Shown in pieces: positions 36,473 through 43,862 of a DNA stretch of 64,000 bases. The notes under the pieces were generated by a model. The model saw only the letters and a program-made list of their open reading frames with translations, did not search any database and was not told where the DNA came from. Origin of the DNA: Calothrix sp. PCC 7103 (lineage in GTDB: Bacteria; Cyanobacteriota; Cyanobacteriia; Cyanobacteriales; Nostocaceae); contig NZ_KB217478.1 of the NCBI RefSeq assembly GCF_000331305.1, positions 6,311,646 through 6,375,645 on the forward strand, written 5' to 3'. The position numbers were made by a program, and so were the translations under genes. Every line of letters starts with the position of its first letter. Position 1 is the stretch's first letter.

Positions 36473-36941
36473 AAGCAACGAGAGGTAAGAAAAAAAGCGA
36501 GAACCTTTAATAGTTAATAGTAACCATCGCCATGTTTCTACCGCACGACTTTTAGAGACCCACCAAAAAAAGAAATCACAAAGTTAGTTATAAAAGAAAG
36601 AATATTTTTTTAACTGCTTACCGCACGTAAAATATTTTCGTGCATATTTTTCATGTCAACAATTTATCAAATATGATGTTTTATCTAAGACAAAGTTATG
36701 AATAAAACCGTATTTGATAAGATGTATAAATAAGAAAACATACTTGCCACTTTGAAAGTTCGTATATTTAATATTTTATAAAAAATACCTTATTTTTAAG
36801 CAACCAATTACTTAAGCTTTTAGTACTTATGTTACTAGTGCAGCTTGACTAAAATAGTAGTACAGTTGAAAGAGTAAAAAGCGTATGTTTCATAAGGCTT
36901 TTCACTTCTGCCATCTGCCCTCTGCCATCTGCCTTGCTACA
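36473..36941. other. Non-coding stretch between IS remnant and peptide locus, with heptamer repeats
   Basis: AT-rich and without coding potential on either strand; the missing 3' part of the ATP-grasp gene is not here. At 36907-36934 four tandem heptamers TCTGCC(A/C/A/T) occur, a short tandem repeat type familiar in cyanobacteria, followed by CACTAGTTCACTAGTTCGC. The repeat may mark the breakpoint of the deletion that truncated the ligase gene. Confidence 0.6.
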
Positions 36942-37115
36942 CTAGTTCACTAGTTCGCGTTGAAAGGGCTGGCTATAGTACACCTCTAAATGCACTTGTG
37001 TAGGAAAACTGTCTGTGTCGAAGCGAAATGCTTTTTCTCCTTTAGCTTCAATCGCTCGCATTACTAGAGGAATACTTTGATTATCTTGGCTATGAGTGAT
37101 AATTAAAACAGTCAT
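36942..37115 (-). pseudogene. 5' stump of a microviridin-type ATP-grasp ligase (MdnC/MvdD-like)
   Basis: From the ATG at 37115 it reads MTVLIITHSQDNQSIPLVMR, then AIEAKGEKAFRFDTDSFPTQVHLEVYYS, the N-terminal pre-ATP-grasp segment of the ligase that forms the ester rings of microviridins. Homology stops at about residue 49; nine unrelated codons follow to the stop. Full-length ligases have about 325-340 residues, so nearly the whole ATP-binding domain is missing. The subtype assignment rests on my memory of the MdnC start and on gene order. Confidence 0.78.
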
Positions 37116-37136
37116 AATCCTGGCGACCACTATTTA

Positions 37137-37472
37137 TTATTTGTTTGGTAGATCAATTGCTTTTAACCTAAGTATTTCCAAATCATAGTTTTGTCCTTGT
37201 TGAGAAAAAGTTTTGGCTTTGACTTTATCATAACCATCAAGTCCATAATAGACTTCTGCTGTAGGTTGTTCACCAATTGCAAGAGCTAGTCCTATACCTT
37301 TTAGGTGAGAAGCTCCATTTTTCTTATCTTTTTGCTTCAAATCTGTATTAGTAAGGGTCAAAGAGTTAATTCCCTCAGAGTATGCATTCGCTCCTATGAA
37401 GGCACTAGCACCACCTAATATTAATTCGTTTTCGTAAGTATTTTCTAAATAGGATAAGTCATTAATTTGCAT
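37137..37472 (-). CDS. GG-leader precursor-like peptide lying between the two ATP-grasp genes
   Basis: About 111 residues from the ATG at 37472. The leader MQINDLSYLENTYENELIL ends in GG|AS at residues 20/21. The long core (~90 residues) has no microviridin core motif. It is rich in Gly, Ala and Lys (NTDLKQKDKKNGASHLKG, EVYYGLDGYDKVKAKTFSQ). The leader shares I-x-D-L-x-Y-L-E with the peptides at 39548-41009, so it is likely a substrate of the C39 transporter of the locus. Whether it is modified is unknown. Confidence 0.72.
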   Translation of the reverse strand: MQINDLSYLENTYENELILGGASAFIGANAYSEGINSLTLTNTDLKQKDKKNGASHLKGIGLALAIGEQPTAEVYYGLDGYDKVKAKTFSQQGQNYDLEILRLKAIDLPNK

Positions 37473-37504
37473 CATAAAGCCTCTTTTTTTCAATTAGCTA
37501 AGGT

Positions 37505-38533
37505 TTACGCATTGACTAAGTTGGCAATTTCGGAATTACTGCAAGATGTTGTGGAAACTAAAGCTTCGGCGATTGCATCTGAAATTGGATAATTTAAATC
37601 TCGCTCTAACATTCCCCACTCTCCGACAGGGTTAATTTCTAGAAATACATATTCTCCTGATGGTGTTTGAATAAAATCCAATGCTCCAAATGTCAATCCA
37701 ATTATTGTCATAAAATAGTTTAAACGCATTGAGATTTCAAGGGGTAAATTGTGAGGTTCCCATTCACATATATCTGGGCAGGTATTTGGAGTGGCACGGC
37801 GCCAATCTACGGTCATTTTTTCATATTTAGATGCATCAAGAGCACCGACAAAAAGTTTGCCATTGACATAAACTACCCGCAGTTCTCGCTGTTTGGGTAT
37901 TTGCTCTTGGAAAACCATTGGGCAATAACGCAAAGATTCAGCGTCGAGCAAATCTTTTTCTTTTACAATACTAGTGTAAAGGAACAAAGACGAGCCGGAC
38001 ATGCTGTAAGAAAGAGGAGTTAACAGCTTGGCAACCATCTTCCCTTTTAACTTATGAAAAAACTGCTGCGCTTGTTCTGGTGTGTTGGTAACAATAGTTT
38101 CAGGAATAGTAAACCCGACTTCTTGGGCTATTCGTAACTGGTAAAGCTTGTTTTCTGCGGTGTTTATTTTCTGCAAATCATCTACCCAGTGTGCGTGTTT
38201 GAGGCTATCCCAGAAACCTTCTAAAGTTGCCAGAGACTCGCGTGTGCAAGCTGCTTCAAATTCGGGAGCTAATTTGTTTAGTTTAGGGCGCCAAATACGG
38301 CGCATCCATACTGCTTGTACTTGTTGAGAAGTGATTGAATTATCACTATATTTTAGAGTGTGAGTATTACCAAATTTACTTAAATGTGCGCTTAATTGCA
38401 CTTCTAGAGGAAATTTATCTGTGTCTAAACGGAATGGTTGGGCGCCTCGGTTTAATATAGCTTGAATAACTCTATCTATAGTAAAGTAATCGCCACTATG
38501 AGTAATTAATAAAATAATATATTGTGGATTCAT
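37505..38533 (-). CDS. mdnB: Microviridin-type ATP-grasp ligase (MdnB/MvdC-like), intact
   Basis: 342 residues with the pre-ATP-grasp start YIILLITHSGDYFTIDRVIQ, then FRLDTDKFPLEVQL and AVWMRRIWRPKL. Its ATP-grasp core is KMVAKLLTPLSYSMSGSSLF, VFQEQIPKQRELRVVYVNGK, then DFIQTPSGEYVFLEINPVGEWGMLERDL with the metal-binding E and N. In microviridin pathways this type closes the lactam ring between Lys and Glu, after an MdnC-type ligase has made the esters. Gene order precursor-MdnB-MdnC is kept here. MdnC is truncated downstream and no acetyltransferase is present. Confidence 0.88.
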   Translation of the reverse strand: MNPQYIILLITHSGDYFTIDRVIQAILNRGAQPFRLDTDKFPLEVQLSAHLSKFGNTHTLKYSDNSITSQQVQAVWMRRIWRPKLNKLAPEFEAACTRESLATLEGFWDSLKHAHWVDDLQKINTAENKLYQLRIAQEVGFTIPETIVTNTPEQAQQFFHKLKGKMVAKLLTPLSYSMSGSSLFLYTSIVKEKDLLDAESLRYCPMVFQEQIPKQRELRVVYVNGKLFVGALDASKYEKMTVDWRRATPNTCPDICEWEPHNLPLEISMRLNYFMTIIGLTFGALDFIQTPSGEYVFLEINPVGEWGMLERDLNYPISDAIAEALVSTTSCSNSEIANLVNA

Positions 38534-38977
38534 AAAATTTATAATCTTTAATAATCTTGATATTTAAATGGTGTTTGAAAATAACGAATTCTAATTATAA
38601 TTCCCCCAACCCCCCTTATTAAGCTATCCATTACCCGGATATTTTTCAACATTCGTGAGAGTATTCACTCACAACCTTATAACCCTTATGGCGCCGTTTT
38701 TTATTCTCAATAAAAATCTGATCTTAGCAATAAGATGAAGGCAAAATTGTCAAGTATGTTTGACTCTTCAGTCTTCAAGATGCCTTTGTCGCAAGGGTTT
38801 TAGGGATTGTTAAGAAAGATGTGACTAATGGAAGCTTATTAAGGGGGTTAAGATATTTATTTTCGCTCTTATTAAAGGGGGGTTAAGGGGGATTTTTTAA
38901 AGCTATGATTTGAGACTGTTCAAATTTTCTCTGAAATTTGTAACAACGCAGAGCGCGCGTCGGGAAATGTTTTTCTC
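38534..38977. other. Intergenic region rich in C/G-run repeats within the peptide locus
   Basis: Contains AATTCCCCCAACCCCCCTTATTAAGC near 38600, and TTAAGGGGGTTAAG and TTAAAGGGGGGTTAAGGGGGATT near 38840-38895. These are inverse copies of one element, so the region can fold into a large hairpin between the microviridin precursor and its ligase. It may attenuate the ligase relative to the abundant precursor. No gene is visible. Confidence 0.55.
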
Positions 38978-39310
38978 TTACTCTATTGAGTCTTTAGGTA
39001 TTGGTGTTGTAGCAAGCCAATCATCACCATCTGACGGATATTTTTGAGTGACAGCATATTCTTCATGGTCAGACGGGTACTTCTTGGTAACAGGAGGGCG
39101 AATCGGTTGACTTTCTTCGTGGTCAGAAGGGAATTTTAAAGTGGTGACAATCCCATCATCTGGGTTTTCAGATGGGAACTTTGTTGTTGGAGCAGCTAAT
39201 TTTAAACCACCACTTACTTGATCCATTTCTTCTTCAGACAAATCTTCGCAGAATTGTCCTTCAAGGTAGCGTGAGAAGAATGGTAAGACTTTTTCATCTT
39301 CATGTGACAT
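38978..39310 (-). CDS. Four-core microviridin-like graspetide precursor with GG cleavage site
   Basis: 110 residues. The leader holds PFFSRYLEGQ (residues 10-19), the helix recognised by microviridin ATP-grasp ligases (classical PFFARFL). Then LSEEEMDQVSGG (24-35) provides a double-glycine site. Four cores follow: TTKFPSENPDD (42-52), TLKFPSDHEE (57-66), TKKYPSDHEE (75-84) and TQKYPSDGDD (88-97). They match TxKYPSDxEE; core 1 is the most divergent (E48 for D, P50 for E). Processing would release several serine-protease-inhibitor-like peptides. It overlaps the next upstream gene by 11 bases and is followed by the ligase. Confidence 0.9.
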   Translation of the reverse strand: MSHEDEKVLPFFSRYLEGQFCEDLSEEEMDQVSGGLKLAAPTTKFPSENPDDGIVTTLKFPSDHEESQPIRPPVTKKYPSDHEEYAVTQKYPSDGDDWLATTPIPKDSIE

Positions 39311-39503
39311 AAAATTGCGATGAACTCCTAGAGCTAGATGTTGAGTAACTGCTAGAACTGCTTGAAGAAAAACTTACTGAAACGTTGGAGAAAGTCTCAC
39401 TTTGATTGTTTTCATCAGATGCTATAGCTACGCTGCAAGCTCCAGCAATAACCCTACCATCGGGTGAGACTATTTTTTTGACTACGACTTCACGACGAAT
39501 CAT
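39300..39503 (-). CDS. Serine-rich small peptide of the export locus
   Basis: 67 residues, MIRREVVVKKIVSPDGRVIAG, then a run in which Ser/Thr/Tyr dominate (VSVSFSSSSSSSYSTSSSRSSSQF). There is no GG leader. The N-terminal KKIVSPDGRVIA suggests a small family of its own, and I recall similar Ser-tailed peptides in other Nostocales. It overlaps the start of the microviridin precursor by 11 bases, so the two are translationally linked. It could be a further precursor or an accessory peptide. Confidence 0.65.
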   Translation of the reverse strand: MIRREVVVKKIVSPDGRVIAGACSVAIASDENNQSETFSNVSVSFSSSSSSSYSTSSSRSSSQFYVT

Positions 39504-39547
39504 TGTTAATATTTGGCTAATATTTGTTTGAGAAAAGTAGTAGTTTG

Positions 39548-39916
39548 CTATGTTGATAGAAGACTAGACAAATTGGAAGCCCCTGAAGTTGAAAATGCTG
39601 TGATTGAATTATTTCCTGTTAAAACAACACTATGAGATTTCCCGTTGTCAATATTGCTTAACACTTCTACTCCATTTGAGCCAGTTGTGGGATTTGCAAG
39701 TTCGTTAACCACAGTTCCTTCTCCAGAATAAATTTGTCTTCTACCGTATCCTTCTAATTCTGGAGCTAAAAGAGAAAGCGCTTGCCCGGTTAAATAGCTC
39801 TCTAAAGGTAAACCTCTAACAGGAAGAAGTCCGCCTTTGATCTCAGCTTCTTCCTCTGTTGCTAGTTCACAATAGCTCAAGTCTGATATTTGTAGTCTAC
39901 TTGCATTGTACTGCAT
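39548..39916 (-). CDS. GG-leader precursor-like peptide
   Basis: 122 residues. The leader contains LQISDLSYCELATEEEAE and ends IKGG|LL at residues 28/29. The core is rich in Leu, Ser, Thr, Asn and Gly (NELANPTTGSNGVEV, ITAFSTSGASNLSSLLST) and has no cysteine, so classical lanthionine formation is excluded within the core. It belongs to the same leader family as 37137, 40033 and 40749 and probably leaves through the C39 ABC/HlyD system upstream. Confidence 0.75.
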   Translation of the reverse strand: MQYNASRLQISDLSYCELATEEEAEIKGGLLPVRGLPLESYLTGQALSLLAPELEGYGRRQIYSGEGTVVNELANPTTGSNGVEVLSNIDNGKSHSVVLTGNNSITAFSTSGASNLSSLLST

Positions 39917-40032
39917 ACATGCACCTCATTAAAAATTGAAACAAGATTCGTAAGTATTTTAATTTTGCTCAACAAACCGGAATCAAGAGCAATTTTGTTT
40001 GTCTCATAAGGTGATTTGTTTCTTTAAGTTTC

Positions 40033-40464
40033 TTAAGGGCTGTTGACGCTGACCCAGATGGATGTACTGCTACTTGAAGAGGAAGAAAATCGGTTTCCGG
40101 TCTGTGCAGCTGCTTTGGCTTTTGCATCAGCTGTACTAGAGTTAAGTAGACCTATGCTTTTGACAGTTGTATTGGTCTGAGTACCTGTATAAGTAGCCTG
40201 ACCGCTCGCAAATGATGAGGCGCCAGCTATGGCATATCCTGAACCAGCTACTGTTATGGTGGCTGTTGCAGTGCTAGTATTGCCTCCTTGTACAATGCTG
40301 CTTTCGTTAATGTCTTGCAAATAACTTAAGTCTGAGATGGTTAAGCCATTTAAGTACCTAGGCAAAGTTGATTTCACACTAGTTGAGGGTGTATGAAGTG
40401 AAATTGTCAAAGTAGCCCTCCAGAAGAGAAAGTATTTAACTGCTGTATTGAAGCACGAAACCAC
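40033..40464 (-). CDS. GG-leader precursor-like peptide, Ser/Thr/Ala-rich core
   Basis: Open frame of 143 residues, but the real start is probably the GTG at 40377 (VKSTLPRYLNG), since the first ~29 residues look non-coding. The leader LTISDLSYLQDINESSIVQ ends GG|NT. The core alternates small residues (NTSTATATITVAGSGYAIAG, SSFASGQATYTGTQTNTT) and ends in an FSSSSSSSTS run, similar to the serine-rich peptide at 39300. No cysteine in the core. Confidence 0.72.
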   Translation of the reverse strand: MVSCFNTAVKYFLFWRATLTISLHTPSTSVKSTLPRYLNGLTISDLSYLQDINESSIVQGGNTSTATATITVAGSGYAIAGASSFASGQATYTGTQTNTTVKSIGLLNSSTADAKAKAAAQTGNRFSSSSSSSTSIWVSVNSP

Positions 40465-40748
40465 TGTTAGCTCTAGTTATAGAAGAGCATTGAGTGGTTT
40501 GTGTAAAAGCAGCCTGACTTTTTAATTGTTATGGTTTGAAAGAGTCAGTAGTTAAAGCTTAAGCATCACTACGAACCAAGGCTAAAATACCCAGATAGAA
40601 ACTCTACAAGCATCAGGCTGTCTTCAATTAAGTAGATGAGCGTAAATAAACTACTCTTGTTTTGTTATTTTCTTGCCCATCTACTTGTAGCGTTTTTTGT
40701 TCTGGTTAAGTACACAATGGGGTTTGGGAATACCAGCCCCACTAGATA

Positions 40749-41009
40749 CTAGTTAGTAGCAGAAATGGAGACGCTATTAGAAGAATAAGGAGTGACATTT
40801 GTAAAGGTTTGGGTTAAGCTGTCTTTTCCATATGCATCAGCTTCTGCTGTAGCTAGATTACCCTTCACATATACCTTTGACACAACATCTTTTTTGATAT
40901 AGAACTTCTCATTGAAATAGATATTGCTATAGTCATAGCCTTGATTGAAACCACCAACAACATCAGCAGATTCAACAACTTCTAAAGCGTTTAAATCAGA
41001 AATAATCAT
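40749..41009 (-). CDS. GG-leader precursor-like peptide with strong RBS
   Basis: 86 residues from an ATG preceded by AGGAGAAAACAA, the strongest Shine-Dalgarno in the locus. The leader MIISDLNALEVVESADVV ends GG|FN at residues 19/20. The core is aromatic and Ser/Thr-rich (FNQGYDYSNIYFNEKFYIKK, then TQTFTNVTPYSSNSVSIS). It is the first peptide gene after the transport genes on the transcript. Confidence 0.78.
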   Translation of the reverse strand: MIISDLNALEVVESADVVGGFNQGYDYSNIYFNEKFYIKKDVVSKVYVKGNLATAEADAYGKDSLTQTFTNVTPYSSNSVSISATN

Positions 41010-41373
41010 TTGTTTTCTCCTGAGAATTACAAGACTGAATCTTGGGAATTACTTTGGCTAACCAATTTGTTTTTATTGGTTACATTACTACTTTAACTCA
41101 TTTGGAAATAAAGTCAACACTTTTCAGGTGATTTTTAAATAATTATTTTTAATATTAAAAAAGCTGTATTGCTTATTAAAGAAAGATTTTCTAATATATT
41201 TGCTATTATTAAATAAATGCTTAATATCTGAGCAATTATTTAATAAAATTGCTCAGACTAAATGATATTTATAAAATTTTGATGCTAATGTTAGATATTT
41301 TTAAATTAATTTAACCCCCTGTAAGCCTAGTATTAAAACATAGTATTAACTATTTTTTTATTTACTCTGAATG
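41010..41373. other. AT-rich leader region before the peptide genes
   Basis: Very AT-rich and without open frames. Lying between the transport genes and the peptide genes, it is the likeliest place for a separate, strong promoter for the peptides. No motif can be named with confidence. Confidence 0.4.
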
Positions 41374-42159
41374 TCACGCTTGTTTCAGCAATTCTTCAGG
41401 TACTGAATTGTTAGCACTTATGTCAAACGGAGTGATAACAATGTTCACTGCCTGAATTTGTTGCTTTAACCATTCAGAAAAAGATTCTGTAATGATTTGT
41501 TCGCGTAACTGCTCATCTAATTGGGGCTGAATGATTTCTTCTACCCATACTAAATACACTCCTTTGGACGTAGTAATCGGTTTAATAATTTGAGGTGGTG
41601 AAGCAGAAAACACAGCAGCTGCAATATCTGGACGGAGGTCTTTACGGCGCCGGAGTCCTTGATATCCACCGGCACGACGAAGTTCTGGTTCTTGAATAAA
41701 TTGGCGAGCAATTTCAGGGAAAGTTATTTCACCTTCTTCTAAGGCACAAAATAACTCCAAAGCTAAGTCCCTATTATCAAAGATGACTTCATAAGTAATG
41801 GCAGCATCATAATCTACTCGGCGTTCATAAAAAAACTTTTCCACATAAGGCGAAAATAAATGATTTGCTAATTTTCTTTCTAGAACCTTGTTATAGACTA
41901 ATTCTTCAAAATTATTTATAGAAAGATGGTGTTTTTCCAGCCACGTCCAAGTGTCTTTTGCTGTGATAAGTTTCTTTTCTAACCGCAGTTTATCACCCTC
42001 TATTTGCAGTTCAGCTTCCTCAACTTGAATTCCTACTTCTTGCGCTGCTTGGACAATAATGTTTTGAGATGCGATTTTTTCCACAACATCGGGAATTTGG
42101 TATGAGAGTTTGATGCTGTGAACGATATCTGTAACAGAAATTTCTATACAGTTTGGCAT
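41374..42159 (-). CDS. Parvulin/SurA-type peptidyl-prolyl isomerase of the export locus
   Basis: 261 residues. The N-terminal ~120 residues form a SurA_N-like helical chaperone domain (LEKKLITAKDTWTWLEKHHLSI). The parvulin domain follows with ALEEGEITFPEIARQF, RRAGGYQGLRRRKDLRPDIAAAVFSASPPQIIKPI and GVYLVWVEEI. Such isomerases accompany HlyD/C39-ABC export genes in cyanobacterial peptide loci. No signal peptide is visible, so it may act on precursors in the cytoplasm. It precedes the peptide genes and follows hlyD by 52 bases. Confidence 0.87.
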   Translation of the reverse strand: MPNCIEISVTDIVHSIKLSYQIPDVVEKIASQNIIVQAAQEVGIQVEEAELQIEGDKLRLEKKLITAKDTWTWLEKHHLSINNFEELVYNKVLERKLANHLFSPYVEKFFYERRVDYDAAITYEVIFDNRDLALELFCALEEGEITFPEIARQFIQEPELRRAGGYQGLRRRKDLRPDIAAAVFSASPPQIIKPITTSKGVYLVWVEEIIQPQLDEQLREQIITESFSEWLKQQIQAVNIVITPFDISANNSVPEELLKQA

Positions 42160-42211
42160 AATTACAATCTCTCCAGATCTTTTTACTTTTCACTTTTGAA
42201 TTTTTAATTTG

Positions 42212-43756
42212 CTACATTGATAACCCTCCTTTCTGAAGTTTCTTGAATGGGTCTAAAACATAGTCGATTACCCGGCGCTGGCGAATAATAACTTCAGCTG
42301 TTGCTGTCTGACCAGCAGTTAATGAAATATGTTTCTGTCCGTTTTGAATATATTGCTGGTTGAGTGCAATTTCTAACTCAAAGTTTTCTATCTTTCCTTG
42401 AGGTGTTTGAGTAATTTTGGTATCGGGAGAAATCCAACTGACTTTGCCTTCGACAATGCCGTATTCTTGGAACGGATAAGCATCAAACTTGACTTTGACT
42501 GGCATTCCCTTCTTCAAGAAGCCACTATCTTGACTTGGCATTGTAGCTTTGAGTACAAAGCCAGCATTTTTGGGTGCAATTTGAGCGACTCTTTGACCAG
42601 GTTGTACTACCGCTCCGGCTTTAGAAACTGGTAACTCAAAAATCACTCCATCAATTGGCGCCTGCACTACACGCTGCTGCAATTGAAGCTTTAAGGAGAT
42701 GATTTGGCTTCCGACCTGGGCAATTTGCGATTTTAGCGTTCCTGACTGCGTTTCAAGTTCTTTGAGTTGCTCACTAGTTTTCAAAACTGCTAATTTACCT
42801 GCCTGGAGTAAGCTTTGATAGCTGTTTTGCTCCTCAATTAGTCGTAGTTTGGCTTGCTTGATGTCAGACTCTAACTGATTAACTGTTGTCTGATAGCGAT
42901 TTTGCTCTTCAGTTAGACGTAAGGAAGCTTGTTTAATGTCGGATTGGGCTTTTTGGTAAAGTCGCTGGCTTTCTTGTTCTTCTTTTTTAAGCTGCTCGAC
43001 TTGAGTTGGAGAAACCGCACCTTCATTCACCAGTTGACTAAACCGTTGAACTTGTCTAGAGTCTATAGCCAAACGACCTTGTGCCGATTTTTGGTCATCA
43101 AGAGCAGTACTAATTGACTGAATAGCTTGATTGACTAATGCTTGTTTTTCTAGCTTTTGCAAATTGTAAGTACTTTGTTTTGCATCCAGGTCTTGTTTTG
43201 CTTGGTTGACTTGAGACAGTTTTTCTAAGGTCTGGGACTGGTTTTGTTGCTCAGTCACGAATCGTGTCATCTGTAGTTGGTTTTTGAGTATATTAAGTTG
43301 CATTCTTTGATTTTGAATTCCACTGAGCTTTGCTTCGGTTTCCTTCAGTTGAGTTCGCAGAATTTCAGAATCTAGTTCTAAGAGTATCTCTCCCGCTCTT
43401 ACACTATCCCCTTCTTTCACTTTGACAGCTTTGACACTCCCACCTGCTTCAACATCTAGTTTTTGTGTGGCGCCAAAGGGTTCTAAGCGTCCTCTAGCGC
43501 TGGAAGTTTCATCAACTTTAGAGAATGTTGCCCAAGGTAAGCCAAGGACAGCAAAACCAACTAGCAGATAAAGGACACTGCGTGTCCAAACCCTAGGTAA
43601 GGCATCTAGTAGTTCTTCAGTGCCGTAATATAAATCACCAGGATTAGTAATTGCTTCGTTAGTTTCAGTATCATCTTCAAGATTTTTGTTATATATGTCA
43701 CTATTTCGCCTGTCTTCGCCAAGTGTGGGTGAAGAATTAGTATGTGAATTTGGCAT
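42212..43756 (-). CDS. HlyD-family membrane fusion protein
   Basis: 514 residues from the ATG at 43756 (MPNSHTNSS). One N-terminal membrane helix (SVLYLLVGFAVLGLPWATF) is followed by the lipoyl half-motif (GGSVKAVKVKEGDSVRAGEILLELDSEIL), a long coiled coil of about 230 residues, and the second half (VVQAPIDGVIFELPVSKAGAVVQPGQRV) with the beta-barrel end. It links the inner-membrane ABC exporter to the outer-membrane channel. Co-transcribed with the ABC gene (106 bases apart) and the isomerase gene. The longer open frame to 43837 lacks support. Confidence 0.92.
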   Translation of the reverse strand: MPNSHTNSSPTLGEDRRNSDIYNKNLEDDTETNEAITNPGDLYYGTEELLDALPRVWTRSVLYLLVGFAVLGLPWATFSKVDETSSARGRLEPFGATQKLDVEAGGSVKAVKVKEGDSVRAGEILLELDSEILRTQLKETEAKLSGIQNQRMQLNILKNQLQMTRFVTEQQNQSQTLEKLSQVNQAKQDLDAKQSTYNLQKLEKQALVNQAIQSISTALDDQKSAQGRLAIDSRQVQRFSQLVNEGAVSPTQVEQLKKEEQESQRLYQKAQSDIKQASLRLTEEQNRYQTTVNQLESDIKQAKLRLIEEQNSYQSLLQAGKLAVLKTSEQLKELETQSGTLKSQIAQVGSQIISLKLQLQQRVVQAPIDGVIFELPVSKAGAVVQPGQRVAQIAPKNAGFVLKATMPSQDSGFLKKGMPVKVKFDAYPFQEYGIVEGKVSWISPDTKITQTPQGKIENFELEIALNQQYIQNGQKHISLTAGQTATAEVIIRQRRVIDYVLDPFKKLQKGGLSM

Positions 43757-43862
43757 AGTTCTAGTTCCCAAAATGTTAGAAATGGGATTTGGGATATTTA
43801 TCCCGCAACGCAAGCAAAGACTATTTGTTGATAGCACGGTAAGAGAGCGGACTTTCTCTTGT

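Noticed and set aside
36942-37115. Treating the ligase stump as a complete small gene
   Set aside because: The sequence matches only the N-terminal segment of a ~325-340 residue enzyme and ends in unrelated codons.
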